Numbered from the stretch's first letter, positions 1 through 10,326 are shown. The stretch: 64,000 nucleotides of DNA from Pseudofrankia inefficax (GCF_000166135.1 NC_014666.1:5580001-5644000); one strand, 5' to 3'. Numbers and translations: made by a program. The notes: generated by a model not told the origin, from the sequence alone.

Positions 1-1458
1 GCCGCGGCCCAGCCGGCAGCGGCCATTACGGCCCTGGGCCCGGACGGCACCGCGGCGGCGGACCGGACTCGCTTTCTGTGGCCCGAAGTGGCGCCCGAGA
101 CGGCGGCCGTCAGCGACGCCGCGGCCGGCCAGCCCGGCGACGCCGCCGCGACCGCCCTGATCACACCGGGCACGACCCGGACGAGCGAACCACCGAGCGC
201 GGTCCAGGGACCGCCGACTCGGACCAGACGGTCCCCGCGCCGGCGGACGGTCGTGCCGATCGTGGTGGTCGTGGTCGTCCTCGCCGTCGCGGCGGCGGTC
301 GTCCTGCCGCGGACCCTCGGCGGCAAGGAGACGAAGACGCCCGTCCAGGCCCAGGCCACGCTCGCGCCAGCCGGCCCCACCGCTCCCCCGACGGTCCACC
401 CCGCGGCCGACTCCGGGCCGCTGCCGACGCCCACCCCGCCCTCGTTCCCCGTCGTCGCCATCGCGGGGACCGGGCAGGCCGGGTTCGCCGGCGACGGCGG
501 CCCCGCCGCCCAGGCTCAGCTCGACCATCCGTACGGGCCGGCGATGGACGGCTTCGGCAACCTCTACTTCGCCGACTTCGACAACAACCGGGTCCGCCGG
601 ATCAGCCCGGACGGCACGATCACCACCGTCGCGGGCAACGGCCAGCCCGGGTTCTCCGGCGACGGCGGCCCCGCGACCGCCGCCATGCTGAACAAGCCGG
701 TGGCCGTCGCGATCGGCCCCGGCGGGACCCTCTACATCGTCGACACGTTCAACATGCGGGTCCGCCAGGTCAGCCCCGACGGGATCATCCAGACGATCGC
801 CGGCTCGGGCGAGCGCCCGTGGAACCCGGCGGACGACGGCGGCCCGGCGACGAACGCCGCCCTGTGGTACCCGAGCGGCATCGCCATCGACAGCGCCGGC
901 GACCTGTTCATCGCGGACAACGGCAACGACATCGTCCGCCGGGTCGGCGTCGACGGGATCATCACCACGGTCGCGGGCCGGTTCGGCTACGGGTCGTGGG
1001 GTGACGGCAAGCCGGCCACCCAGGCCATGATCAGCAAGCCGTTCAACGTCGCCCTCGACCGCCAGGGGCGGATCTACATCGCCGACTCCTACAACCACAA
1101 GATTCGCCGGATCGGTCTCGACGGGGTGATCGAGACGATCGCCGGCACCGGCGTCGCCGGCTACTCGGGCGACGGCGGGAAGGCGACCGCGGCGACGCTG
1201 CGAGACCCGCGCGGGGTCACGGTGGACGCGGCCGGCAACGTCTACATCACGGACTCCGGCAACAACCGCGTCCGCAGGATCGACACAGCCGGGATCATCA
1301 CGACGGTCGCCGGCACCGCGCCGCCCGGGTCCAAGAGCACGGACACCTCCGCCACCGCGCTGCGCCCGGACGGGCCGGTCGCGGTGGACAACGCGGGCCA
1401 CCTCTTCGTCGCCAGCCGGGCGCAGAACCGGATCGTCCGGATCGATCTGTCTGGATGA
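1..1458 (+). CDS. NHL-repeat receptor, C-terminal part of a probable Ser/Thr kinase (5' end outside window)
   Basis: The frame is open from base 1, so the gene starts upstream; the GTG at 88 is only the first internal start. What is visible is a Pro/Ala-rich linker, one membrane helix (about codons 81-103, Val-rich after an Arg-rich stretch), a Pro/Thr stalk, and then about six NHL repeats. Each repeat reads roughly [15 protein letters not shown], then NLYIAD..NNRVRR, then G.ITTVAG. The repeats should form a beta-propeller outside the membrane. The next two genes have the same second half behind an N-terminal kinase, so a kinase domain upstream of the window is inferred, not seen. The ligand is unknown. 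Confidence 0.8.
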   Translation, partial: AAAQPAAAITALGPDGTAAADRTRFLWPEVAPETAAVSDAAAGQPGDAAATALITPGTTRTSEPPSAVQGPPTRTRRSPRRRTVVPIVVVVVVLAVAAAVVLPRTLGGKETKTPVQAQATLAPAGPTAPPTVHPAADSGPLPTPTPPSFPVVAIAGTGQAGFAGDGGPAAQAQLDHPYGPAMDGFGNLYFADFDNNRVRRISPDGTITTVAGNGQPGFSGDGGPATAAMLNKPVAVAIGPGGTLYIVDTFNMRVRQVSPDGIIQTIAGSGERPWNPADDGGPATNAALWYPSGIAIDSAGDLFIADNGNDIVRRVGVDGIITTVAGRFGYGSWGDGKPATQAMISKPFNVALDRQGRIYIADSYNHKIRRIGLDGVIETIAGTGVAGYSGDGGKATAATLRDPRGVTVDAAGNVYITDSGNNRVRRIDTAGIITTVAGTAPPGSKSTDTSATALRPDGPVAVDNAGHLFVASRAQNRIVRIDLSG

Positions 1459-1578
1459 CGCCTACGGGTCCGGGGCATTCAGACCGCCCGCGCCGAGCGA
1501 GATCGACAGTCGGATCGACACAGCCGAAGCCGAGCGAAAGGGCCGACCGGATGGCCGCGCAACACAGGGAGCGGTGCC

Positions 1579-3927
1579 GTGGCGGTCGTTGACCGTGCGC
1601 GGGTGGCCGCCGCGCTGCTGGGCTACACGATCGGCGCCGAGCTCGGCGCGGGCGCGTTCGGCCTCGTGCTCGCCGCCCACCACCAGGACCTCGACCGCCA
1701 GGTCGCCGTGAAGGTCCTCGTCAACGCCGAGCCCCAGGCCGCGGCCGAGTTCCGGGCCGAGGCCCGGCTGCTGGCCCGCCTCGACCACCCGCACATCGTG
1801 CGCACCTACGACTACGTGGCCCGCGGCGACCTGTGCCTGCTGGTCATGGAGCTGCTCGGTGGTGGCACCCTCTCGGGCCGGCGGCTGCGCCCGGATGCCT
1901 CGTGCGCCGTCATCCTGGCGCTGGCCGACGCGCTCGCGGCGGCGCACGGCCACGGGGTGCTGCACCGGGACATCAAGCCGGCCAACGTCCTGTTCACCGA
2001 GGCCGGCCAGCCCAAGCTCGCCGACTTCGGCATCTCCAAGGTGATCGAGGGGTCCGCCTCCACCGCCAGCCGGGTCATCGGCACCCCGAAGTACATGGCG
2101 CCCGAGCAGATCACCGGCGGCCGACTGAGCCCCGCCACCGATCTGTACGCGCTGGCCGCCGTCCTCTACGAGCTGCTGTCCGGCACGTCCCTGGTGCCAC
2201 CCCGGGTGCCGCTGCCGGTGCTGCTGCGCCACCACCTCGAGGTGATCCCCCCGCCGCCGCCCGGGGTGCCCAAGCCGCTGGCCGACATGGTCATGCGCAG
2301 CCTGGCCAAGCGCCCCGAGGACCGCCACCCGGACGCGCGCGCGTTCGGCGCCGACCTCGCCCGCGCCGCCACGAAGGTCTTCGGCCGCGGCTGGATCGAC
2401 CGGTGCGGCGTCCCGATCCGGATCTCCGACGACCTGCGCTCCCTCACCACCAGCCGGCTGAGCGCGCTGGCCGGTGGCGTCGGGACGACGGGCGGCCGGT
2501 CCCGGCCCCGGCCGCTGGCGTGGGCCGGGGTGGGCGCCACCGCGGCGCTGCTGGTGGTCACGCTCGGCGCCGGCGCCGCCGCGGGCGGCGGGGTCGGCTG
2601 GGCGGTCTGGGGCGGGAAGCCCGCGGCGACGCCCACTCCCCCGCCACCGCCACCCGCGTGGCAGCCGGCCAACCTCGCGCTCGGAACGATCACCTCGGTC
2701 TTCGGCACCGACGGCAGCGGGTTCGCTGGCGACGGCGGCCCGGTGACCTTCGCCGAGTTCAACTCGCTGGGCGGCATCACGCTGGACCTGAAACGCGGCT
2801 ACTTCTACATCGCGGACTACTACAACGAGCGCGTCCGGCGCGTCGACCACAACGGCATCATCACGACGGTCGCCGGCAACGGGATCGCCGGGTTCGCCGG
2901 CGACGGCGGCCAGGCCACCAGCGCCCAGCTCGACTCGCCCACAGACGTCGCCGTGGCCGCCGACGGCTCGATCTACATCGCCGACAGCGCCAACAACCGG
3001 GTTCGGCACGTCGACACCCACGGGATCATCACCACGGTCGCGGGGACCGGAACCGGAGCCAACGGCGGTTACAACGACCCGATCGGCGATGACGGGCTCA
3101 CGTACGCCGGTGACGGCGTGCCGGCCACGAAGGCCATGCTCAGGTCGCCCAACGACCTAGCGGTCGACGGCCGGGGCAACCTCTACATCGCCGACGGCGA
3201 GAACGAGCGGGTCCGTCGGGTCGACACCCACGGCATCATCACCACGGTCGCGGGCAGCGGGGTCGAGGCCGGCGGCGACGGCGACGGCCCCGCGACGGAC
3301 GCCTTCTTCAAGTACACCGAGGGGCTGACGATCGGCCCGGACGGCAGTCTCTACGTGGGCGACCAGGGCAACAGCCGGATCCGGCGCATCACCCCCCAGG
3401 GAAGGATCATCACGATCGCCGGGACGGGAACGCGTGGGTACTCGGGCGACGGCGGCCCGGCCACCAAGGCGCAGATCGACTCGACCGGCACCGCCATCGC
3501 CGTGGACTCGGCGGGCAATGTCTACTTCTCCGACCAGTCCCGGGTTCGCCGGGTCGACACCCATGGGGTGATCACCACCGTCGTCGGGACCGGCGAGTCC
3601 GGGTTGGCCGGTGACGGCGGACCGGCGGTCAAGGCCAAGATCGGGCTGGCCTACGGACTGGTGCTCGACGACAAGCAGGGAATCCTGTACCTGTTCGACA
3701 CGGTCGGCGGCCGGATGCGGGCCGTCCGCGTCGCGCCGCCCCCGTGCACGGCCCCGCCCTGCCCGTCGGCTACCGCCTCGTCGCCGGCGCGCCCGACGGC
3801 CCCGCCGTCGGTCAGCCCGACCGCACCGCCGACCCCCACCGTGACCGCGACCCCCACCGTGACCGCGACCCCCACCGTGACCGCGAGCGCCTCGCTGCCG
3901 ACACCGCTGGCCGCGGCGAGCTCCTGA
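1579..3927 (+). CDS. Receptor-type Ser/Thr protein kinase with extracytoplasmic NHL repeats
   Basis: This is a 782-residue PknB-type kinase with an outer sensor. The kinase domain (about 10-275) has the glycine loop GAGAFG (23-28), the ATP-binding Lys45 in AVKVL, HRD at 129-131 with KPAN, DFG at 149-151 and GTPKYMAPEQ, so it looks catalytically complete. One membrane helix lies near 312-342, followed by a Pro-rich stalk and about six NHL units (365-725), each near 60 residues. The tail is Pro/Thr-rich and ends in a PTVTAT triplication. The GTG start matches that of the paralogue at 3945 ([10 protein letters not shown]). NHL propellers bind proteins or sugars; the signal here is unknown. Confidence 0.92.
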   Translation: MAVVDRARVAAALLGYTIGAELGAGAFGLVLAAHHQDLDRQVAVKVLVNAEPQAAAEFRAEARLLARLDHPHIVRTYDYVARGDLCLLVMELLGGGTLSGRRLRPDASCAVILALADALAAAHGHGVLHRDIKPANVLFTEAGQPKLADFGISKVIEGSASTASRVIGTPKYMAPEQITGGRLSPATDLYALAAVLYELLSGTSLVPPRVPLPVLLRHHLEVIPPPPPGVPKPLADMVMRSLAKRPEDRHPDARAFGADLARAATKVFGRGWIDRCGVPIRISDDLRSLTTSRLSALAGGVGTTGGRSRPRPLAWAGVGATAALLVVTLGAGAAAGGGVGWAVWGGKPAATPTPPPPPPAWQPANLALGTITSVFGTDGSGFAGDGGPVTFAEFNSLGGITLDLKRGYFYIADYYNERVRRVDHNGIITTVAGNGIAGFAGDGGQATSAQLDSPTDVAVAADGSIYIADSANNRVRHVDTHGIITTVAGTGTGANGGYNDPIGDDGLTYAGDGVPATKAMLRSPNDLAVDGRGNLYIADGENERVRRVDTHGIITTVAGSGVEAGGDGDGPATDAFFKYTEGLTIGPDGSLYVGDQGNSRIRRITPQGRIITIAGTGTRGYSGDGGPATKAQIDSTGTAIAVDSAGNVYFSDQSRVRRVDTHGVITTVVGTGESGLAGDGGPAVKAKIGLAYGLVLDDKQGILYLFDTVGGRMRAVRVAPPPCTAPPCPSATASSPARPTAPPSVSPTAPPTPTVTATPTVTATPTVTASASLPTPLAAASS
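3834..3890 (+). repeat. 18-bp tandem repeat encoding PTVTAT
   Basis: About three copies of an 18-bp unit (CCCACCGTGACCGCGACC) in the 3' end of the kinase gene, encoding a Thr/Pro-rich tail. In frame, so copy-number change would only alter tail length. Confidence 0.8.
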
Positions 3928-3944
3928 CGACCTGAGGGATCCCC

Positions 3945-6314
3945 GTGCCCGCCATCGACCGCGCGCGTGTGGCCGCCGCGCTGCCCCGTTACGCCCTCGG
4001 CGAGCAGCTCGGCTCCGGCTCGTTCGGCCTGGTCCTGGCCGGCCGGCACCTCGACCTCGACCGCGCGGTGGCGGTGAAGGTCCTGCCGATCGACGACCCG
4101 GCGAACGGTCCCGCGCTCGACGCGGCGTTCCGGGCCGAGGCGCGGCTGCTCAGCCGGCTCGATCACCCGCACATCGTCCGGATCTACGAGTACATCGGGC
4201 AGGACGAGTTCTGCCTGCTCATCATGGAGCTGCTCGGCGGCGGCACGCTCGCCCAGCACCGGCTGCCGGCCGCCTCGGCCTGCGCCGTCGGGCTCGCACT
4301 GGCCGACGCGCTCGGCCACGCCCACGCCCACGGCGTGCTGCACCGCGACATCAAGCCCGACAACATCCTGTTCAGCGTCGCGGGCCAGCCGAAGCTCACC
4401 GACTTCGGCATCGGCCGGGTGTTCGTGGACACCTCCGCCTCGACCAGCCACCTGGCCGGCACGCCCCGGTACATGGCGCCCGAGCAGATCACCGGCAAAC
4501 ACCTCGGCCCGGCCGTCGACCAGTACGCCCTCGGCGTCGTCCTCTACGAGCTGCTCGCCGGCAGGCCGCCCTTCCACTCCGGCCTGCCGGTGCCCGAGCT
4601 CCTGCGCCACCATCTGGAGGAGGCCCCGCCCGCCCTGCTCGGGGTCCCCACGCCCGTCGCCGACGCCGTGATGCGGGCCCTGGCGAAGGCCCCGGCGGAC
4701 CGGCACCCGGACGTCGGCGCGTTCGGTGCCGCGCTCGCCGACGCCGCCGCGGTGGCCTATGGGCCGGACTGGCTGTCCCTCACCGGCCTCATCGTCCGGT
4801 TGCAGGGAGCCAAGGACGGCCAGCAGCCCCGTCAGCAGCCCGACTCCGAAGGCCATGTCTTCAGGCCGGCCACGGCTCAGCTGGACACGCCGCCGACCTA
4901 CCTGACCGTCCCCCCGCCGTCCGAGCCGGCCGTGGCCTGGGCCGCCTCGACGGACCAGCGGACGCGCCCGCAGGAGGCCACCGACGTCAGCGCCGGCTTC
5001 ACGACGGCGGCCGGAACCGGCGCCGCGGGTACCGGGCTCGGCGAGCCGTCGGGGCCCACGGGCCTTGAGGCCAGCCGGGCCGAGGACAGCCACCCCTTCG
5101 CCGGCACCCCGTTCGCGGACCGCCGGTTCGGCCTGGCACGGCTGCGGCGGCGGCCGGCCCTGCTCGCTCTCGCCGCCTCCCTCGTCGTCGTAGCCGTGGC
5201 CGTCACCGGCGTCGTGCTGGCCACGGCCGAGGGCAAGCCGACGGCCGGGGCCGCCGTGGTGGTGACCTCGCCGACCGCCAGCCAGGTCACTGGGGGCGGC
5301 GTCTCCGGCCCGATCGCGATCCCGACGCAGTTCAGTGGGTGGGCCGCCGGAGCGGGCGGCGTTCTCTACTTCTCGGACAAGGCGAGTAGCCGGATCTTTC
5401 GCCGCGGCCCGGACGGGAAGGTCAGTGTCCTCGCCGGCACGGGTATCCGGGGATCGAGTGGCGACGGCGGGCCGGCCACGGCGGCCATGCTGAACGGCCC
5501 GACCGGCCTGGCGCTGGGCCCCAAGGGGGATCTCTACGTCCTCGACGGCGACCGCGTGCGGCGCATCGCCACGTCCGGAAAGATCACGACGGTCGCCGGT
5601 GGCGGTTCCGACTCGGGTCCCAGTCCGACCGGGCCGGTCCCAGCGACGTCGGCGTCTCTCGGCTTCCTGTTCGAGGACATCGCCGTCGACACGAACGGTG
5701 ACGTCTACTTCGCGGACACGTCCGTCCTCTACAAGGTCGACGCCGCGGGCACGCTGACGCACGTCGCCCGCGTCGGCGGTACCGACTCCGTCGTCACACC
5801 CCTGCCCGGTGAGACCGACCCCGACGCGGGTCTGACCATGCTCACCAACGGTTATCTCGGGGGCCTCGCCGTCCACGACGGTCGTGTCTACGCCGCGGAC
5901 TACCCCAACAACATGATCTTTGTTCTGAACACGGACGGATCGAAATCGCCAGTCGCCGGGACCGGGCAGAAGGGGTATTCGGGGGACGGCGGCCTGGGAA
6001 CCAAGGCGTCGCTCAACCTGTCCAGCCTGGCCCCCTACAAGACCTCGACCCTGGCGTTCGACAGCGCCGGCGACCTCTACATCACCGACGCCGGTAACTA
6101 CCGGGTTCGCCGCGTCGACATTCACGGAATCATCACGACGGTCGCGGGCAATGGCTTCGGCTCATACACCGACGGCCAGAAGGCCGTCACGCAGCCGTTG
6201 TACGGGCCGGACAGAATCGCGCTGGCCGACGACGGCTCACTTCTCATCGAGAACGGCACGGAGATCGCGCGTGTCGACGCCAGCGGAAACATCGCGACGG
6301 TCCAGAAGCTCTGA
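3945..6314 (+). CDS. Receptor-type Ser/Thr protein kinase with extracytoplasmic NHL repeats (paralogue)
   Basis: A 789-residue paralogue of the preceding gene, starting 17 bp after its stop with GAGGG as ribosome site before GTG 3945. The kinase has GSGSFG (23-28), Lys45 in AVKVL, HRD 133-135, DFG 153-155 and [10 protein letters not shown], all intact. A longer juxtamembrane linker (about 285-400) leads to a membrane helix near 404-428. The outer part (445-789) has NHL-like units that are less regular than in its neighbour: several lack the GDGGPAT loop, and the fourth is interrupted. It is probably co-transcribed with the gene at 1579. Duplication and divergence of sensor propellers is inferred. 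Confidence 0.92.
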   Translation: MPAIDRARVAAALPRYALGEQLGSGSFGLVLAGRHLDLDRAVAVKVLPIDDPANGPALDAAFRAEARLLSRLDHPHIVRIYEYIGQDEFCLLIMELLGGGTLAQHRLPAASACAVGLALADALGHAHAHGVLHRDIKPDNILFSVAGQPKLTDFGIGRVFVDTSASTSHLAGTPRYMAPEQITGKHLGPAVDQYALGVVLYELLAGRPPFHSGLPVPELLRHHLEEAPPALLGVPTPVADAVMRALAKAPADRHPDVGAFGAALADAAAVAYGPDWLSLTGLIVRLQGAKDGQQPRQQPDSEGHVFRPATAQLDTPPTYLTVPPPSEPAVAWAASTDQRTRPQEATDVSAGFTTAAGTGAAGTGLGEPSGPTGLEASRAEDSHPFAGTPFADRRFGLARLRRRPALLALAASLVVVAVAVTGVVLATAEGKPTAGAAVVVTSPTASQVTGGGVSGPIAIPTQFSGWAAGAGGVLYFSDKASSRIFRRGPDGKVSVLAGTGIRGSSGDGGPATAAMLNGPTGLALGPKGDLYVLDGDRVRRIATSGKITTVAGGGSDSGPSPTGPVPATSASLGFLFEDIAVDTNGDVYFADTSVLYKVDAAGTLTHVARVGGTDSVVTPLPGETDPDAGLTMLTNGYLGGLAVHDGRVYAADYPNNMIFVLNTDGSKSPVAGTGQKGYSGDGGLGTKASLNLSSLAPYKTSTLAFDSAGDLYITDAGNYRVRRVDIHGIITTVAGNGFGSYTDGQKAVTQPLYGPDRIALADDGSLLIENGTEIARVDASGNIATVQKL

Positions 6315-6436
6315 TCGAGCCGCGTCGGTCGCCGGCCAGCGCCGATGGTAGGTTTGATTTTCGGACTCACTCGACGCCGAGTCCGGCCGGCGAGCGCGCC
6401 AGGGCGCCCCGGCCCGCGCGGAGGGAGCCGATCGCG

Positions 6437-6877
6437 ATGGCCCAGAGCGGGCGGGAGTGCTCGATCGCGAACGCGCTCGCGGTCGTGGGCGAGCGGTGGG
6501 CGCTGCTGGCGCTGCGCGAGATCAACCTCGGCGTGACGAAGTTCGACCAGATCGCCCGTAACACCGGCGCGAGCCGGGACATCCTGGCCGCCCGGCTACG
6601 GGCGCTGGTCGCGGCGGGCGTCGTCGAACGCCGCCAGTACCAGGACCACCCGCCCCGCTTCGAGTACGTGGCGACCGAGTCGGGCGTGGCGCTGCGGCCG
6701 GTGCTGCACGCGCTGATGGCGTGGGGCGATCGGTACGCGACCGAGGGCGAGCCGCCGACCGTGCTGGCGCACGAGTGCGGCGCCGAGCTGCACACCCAGA
6801 CCGTCTGCGCGCACTGCGGCGGGCAGGTCGCCTGGGGCGAGAACACCCGCGCCCTGCGGCTCGGCGCGGTGCGCTGA
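6437..6877 (+). CDS. HxlR-family transcriptional regulator
   Basis: A 146-residue winged-helix regulator of the HxlR/MarR-like group. The CSIANALAVVGERWALLALREI start and the FDQIARNTGASRDILAARLRALVAAGVVERR recognition region are typical. The C-terminal CGAELHTQTVCAHCGG segment has Cys pairs (C-x2-C plus an upstream Cys) that could bind metal or sense thiol state; that is inference. The ATG at 6437 has GGAG nearby. The thiolase gene follows 114 bp downstream, with two matching 15-bp inverted repeats in the gap that are good candidate sites for this protein. Confidence 0.9.
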   Translation: MAQSGRECSIANALAVVGERWALLALREINLGVTKFDQIARNTGASRDILAARLRALVAAGVVERRQYQDHPPRFEYVATESGVALRPVLHALMAWGDRYATEGEPPTVLAHECGAELHTQTVCAHCGGQVAWGENTRALRLGAVR

Positions 6878-6910
6878 CCCGCGGTCGTCACCAAGGTCAC
6901 AACCGAGTCA

Positions 6911-6925
6911 GTTGCGATTTCCAAC
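6911..6925. promoter_or_regulatory. Candidate operator 1 upstream of the thiolase gene
   Basis: GTTGCGATTTCCAAC, a GTTG-N7-CAAC inverted repeat between the HxlR gene and the thiolase gene. It matches the second site 46 bp further on in length, end sequences and spacing. Confidence 0.5.
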
Positions 6926-6956
6926 CCACGCGGGGTACACCAGTACCAGGCAGTGA

Positions 6957-6971
6957 GTTGGATTCTCCAAC
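6957..6971. promoter_or_regulatory. Candidate operator 2 upstream of the thiolase gene
   Basis: GTTGGATTCTCCAAC is a perfect inverted repeat (GTTGGA-TTC-TCCAAC) ending 20 bp before the thiolase ATG, so a bound protein would block initiation or early elongation. Binding by the adjacent HxlR protein is inferred. Confidence 0.55.
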
Positions 6972-6991
6972 TGTCAACGGAGGAGGCCATC

Positions 6992-8191
6992 ATGCGGGAC
7001 GCCGTCATCATCGACGCGGTGCGCACCCCGGTCGGTCGCGGCAAGCCGGGCGGGGCGCTCGCCGGGGTACACCCCGTCGACCTGCACGCGCACGCGATCC
7101 GCTCCCTCGTCGAGCGGACGGGCATCGACCCGGCGCTCGTCGACGACGTGATCGGCGGGACGGTCGGGCAGATCGGCGAGCAGGCCGGCAACAACGCCCG
7201 GTGGGCCGCGCTCGCCGCCGGACTGCCCGAGAGCGTCCCGGGCGTGACCGTCGACCGCCAGTGCGGCAGCAGCCAGCAGGCGATCCACTTCGCCGCGCAG
7301 GGCGTGATCGCCGGCGCCTACGACGTCGTCATCGCCTCCGGCGTCGAGTCGATGAGCACCGTGCCCATCGGCAGCTCGTCCGCCGGCCGGGACGCCTCCG
7401 GGCCGGGCGTCGCCGCCCGCTACCCCCAGGGGCTCGTCCCGCAGGGCATCTCCGCCGAGCTGATCGCGCGGCGCTGGGACCTCTCCCGCACCCGGCTCGA
7501 CGAGTTCGCCGCCGAGAGCCACCAGCGCGCGGCCGCCGCCTGGGCCGACGGCCGTTTCGACGCGGAGGTCGCGCCGCTGAAGGCCCCCGCGCCCGACGGC
7601 TCGGGCTCGCTGGTCCAGGTGACCCGCGACCAGTCGATCCGCCCGGCGACGACGGTCGAGGTCCTCGCCGGGCTGCGGCCGGCGTTCCGCACCGACGCCT
7701 GGGCCGCCCGCTTCCCCGAGCTGGACTGGCGCATCACGGCTGGCAACTCCTCGCCGGTCAACGACGGCTCCGCCGCGGTCCTGATCACCGACAGCGAGAC
7801 CGCGGCCCGGCTAGGGCTGCGGCCCAGGGCCCGGCTGCACAGCTTCGCCGTCGTCGGCGACGACCCGCTGCTGATGCTCACCGGCGTCATCCCCGCGACG
7901 GAGAAGGTCCTGCGCCGGGCCGGCCTGAGCCTCGCCGACATCGATGCCTTCGAGGTCAACGAGGCGTTCGCGAGCGTCGTGCTGGCCTGGCAGGCCGAGA
8001 CGGGGGCCGACCTGCGCCGGGTCAACGTCAACGGCGGCGCCACCGCGATCGGCCATCCGCTGGGCGCCAGCGGCGGGCGTCTCATGACGACCCTGCTGTC
8101 GGTCCTGGAGCAGACCGGCGGGCGCTATGGCCTGCAGACCATGTGCGAGGGCGGCGGCATGGCCAACGCCACCATCATCGAACGGCTCTGA
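6992..8191 (+). CDS. Thiolase (acetyl-CoA acyltransferase)
   Basis: A 399-residue thiolase II family enzyme, which condenses acyl-CoA with acetyl-CoA or cleaves 3-ketoacyl-CoA with CoA. The nucleophile is Cys91 in DRQCGSSQQ; the GHPLGASG motif gives the His (about 354) and CEGGGMANA the second Cys (about 384). The C-terminal NVNGGATAIGHPLG block is complete and the length is normal. ATG 6992 follows GGAGGAGG and is chosen over an upstream GTG at 6953 that lies inside the candidate operator. It may serve fatty-acid or polyketide-like beta-oxidation together with the SDR genes downstream. Confidence 0.93.
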   Translation: MRDAVIIDAVRTPVGRGKPGGALAGVHPVDLHAHAIRSLVERTGIDPALVDDVIGGTVGQIGEQAGNNARWAALAAGLPESVPGVTVDRQCGSSQQAIHFAAQGVIAGAYDVVIASGVESMSTVPIGSSSAGRDASGPGVAARYPQGLVPQGISAELIARRWDLSRTRLDEFAAESHQRAAAAWADGRFDAEVAPLKAPAPDGSGSLVQVTRDQSIRPATTVEVLAGLRPAFRTDAWAARFPELDWRITAGNSSPVNDGSAAVLITDSETAARLGLRPRARLHSFAVVGDDPLLMLTGVIPATEKVLRRAGLSLADIDAFEVNEAFASVVLAWQAETGADLRRVNVNGGATAIGHPLGASGGRLMTTLLSVLEQTGGRYGLQTMCEGGGMANATIIERL

Positions 8192-8222
8192 CCTCGTACG
8201 ACCCGCAGCCCTCGGCTTCGAA

Positions 8223-8260
8223 GACGAGCGGCCGTCCTGATCTCAGGGCGGCCGCTCGTC
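8223..8260 (+). terminator. Intrinsic-type terminator hairpin after the thiolase gene
   Basis: An 18-bp stem (GACGAGCGGCCGTCCTGA paired with TCAGGGCGGCCGCTCGTC, one G-U) around a 2-base centre, 31 bp after the stop. There is no long T-run, as is common in actinobacteria. Confidence 0.75.
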
Positions 8261-8376
8261 CTGTGCGGCACCGGCTCAGCTCCCTGATCCCAGCCTCGAC
8301 GGCTACCATGCGCACATCACCTGAGCGCGGATTTACCCCCATTTCGCGTGACAGCTGAACCCCGTCTTCGTGGATC

Positions 8377-9333
8377 GTGGAGGCCGTCGTGGTCGAAGTG
8401 CCCGTGCAGCGACGCTGGAGCGCGGTCGATGTCCCTGACCTGACCGGGAAGTCGGCCGTCATCACGGGAGCCAACTCGGGGATCGGCTTCGAGACGGCCA
8501 AGGTCCTCGCGAGCCGCGGCGCGACGGTCGTGCTGGCCTGCCGCAACCCGTCCCGGGCGCAGGACGCGCTGGACCGCATCCGCGCCCTGACCCCCGACGC
8601 CGACGTCTCCACGCTGGAGCTGGACCTCAACTCGCTCGCCTCGGTGCGCAAGGCCGCCGACGCGCTGCTGGCCGACCGCCCGGTCATCGACCTGCTCATC
8701 AACAACGCCGGCGTGATCATGCTGCCGCACGGCCGGACCGAGGACGGCTTCGAGCAGCACCTCGGGATCAACCACCTCGGGCACTTCGCCTTCACCGGGC
8801 TCGTGCTCGGCGCCGTCCGGGCGGCCGGCGCCGGCCGGGTCGTGACGGTCGGCAGCAACGGGCACCGGATGGGGAAGCTCGACTTCGAGGACCTCGACTT
8901 CACGCAGGGCTACAAGCCGCTGCGGGGCTATGGCCGTTCGAAGCTCGCGAACCTGCTGTTTTTCTACGAGCTGGACCGTCGGCTCACGGCGGCGGGCCTG
9001 TCGACCCGGTCGCTCGCCGCGCACCCCGGCGGAGCGAACACCGACGCCGGCGGCTTCGGCGGCGACAGCGCGGTGCAGCAGCGCCTCAAGCGGTTCATCG
9101 ACCACGTCCCGAACCCGATCGTGCACCCGGCGCACAAGGGCGCCCTGCCGATCCTGCGCGCGGCGACCGACCCGGCGGCGAAGGGCGGCACCTACTACGG
9201 CCCGTCCGGCCTGCTGAAGATGACCGGACGCCCGGTCGTGACCTCCTCCAACGCGGCGTCGCGCGACGCCGCCGTCGCCGCGCTCCTGTGGGACCACTCG
9301 GAGCGGCTGACCGGGGTCACCTACTCGTTCTGA
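8377..9333 (+). CDS. Short-chain dehydrogenase (retinol dehydrogenase/WWOX-like)
   Basis: A 318-residue classical SDR that oxidises or reduces an alcohol/ketone with NAD(P). The cofactor motif TGANSGIG is at residues 30-37; ACRN after beta-2 (with Arg) suggests NADP. NNAG is near 109-112 and the catalytic YGRSK has Tyr185 and Lys189. The length and the LAAHPGGANTD loop are like bacterial homologues of retinol dehydrogenases. GTG 8377 is used; GTG 8392 is an alternative. It lies between two strong terminators, so it is probably its own transcript. The substrate cannot be told. Confidence 0.88.
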   Translation: MEAVVVEVPVQRRWSAVDVPDLTGKSAVITGANSGIGFETAKVLASRGATVVLACRNPSRAQDALDRIRALTPDADVSTLELDLNSLASVRKAADALLADRPVIDLLINNAGVIMLPHGRTEDGFEQHLGINHLGHFAFTGLVLGAVRAAGAGRVVTVGSNGHRMGKLDFEDLDFTQGYKPLRGYGRSKLANLLFFYELDRRLTAAGLSTRSLAAHPGGANTDAGGFGGDSAVQQRLKRFIDHVPNPIVHPAHKGALPILRAATDPAAKGGTYYGPSGLLKMTGRPVVTSSNAASRDAAVAALLWDHSERLTGVTYSF

Positions 9334-9340
9334 CCGCGTC

Positions 9341-9375
9341 GAACGGCCGGTGATCGCTGCGATCACCGGCCGTTC
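9341..9375 (+). terminator. Terminator hairpin after the SDR gene
   Basis: A perfect 17-bp inverted repeat (GAACGGCCGGTGATCGC and its complement) around a single T, starting 7 bp after the stop. In RNA the loop would open to 3-5 bases. Confidence 0.8.
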
Positions 9376-9412
9376 GCGTCCCGGCTACCAGGTCCGCTAG
9401 TCTGTGCATCAT

Positions 9413-9432
9413 GGATCAAAGATCAATGATCC
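9413..9432. promoter_or_regulatory. Inverted repeat upstream of second SDR
   Basis: GGATCA-N8-TGATCC with a further GATCA inside, in AT-richer sequence just before the tandem repeat. It may be an operator or promoter element; the evidence is only the symmetry. Confidence 0.35.
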
Positions 9433-9442
9433 GTCGCCCTGG

Positions 9443-9514
9443 CGGAGCCGGTCGCGGTGACGGAGCCGGTCGCGGTGACGGAGCCGGTCGCGGTGACGGA
9501 GCCGGTCGCGGTGA
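9443..9514. repeat. Four perfect 18-bp tandem repeats in the leader of an SDR gene
   Basis: Four identical copies of CGGAGCCGGTCGCGGTGA with no spacers, ending 29 bp before the GTG of the next gene. Each copy carries a GTGACGGAG-like element, and the real ribosome site GAGGTGAGAGG follows. Copy number could vary by slippage and alter leader length. Confidence 0.9.
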
Positions 9515-9543
9515 CGGAGACCTCGCGGAGGTGAGAGGTCCTC

Positions 9544-10326
<783 letters not shown>

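Noticed and set aside
1462-3021. Long minus-strand open frame opposite the kinase gene (also 3651-6125 minus, 8317-9366 minus, 53380-57021 plus and similar).
   Set aside because: The real strand carries full kinase, SDR or regulator motifs. The opposing frames are Arg/Gly/Ala-rich with no family features, as expected from very high GC.
9443-9514. Possible CRISPR-like array.
   Set aside because: The 18-bp units abut with no spacers and no cas genes are present; it is a simple tandem repeat.
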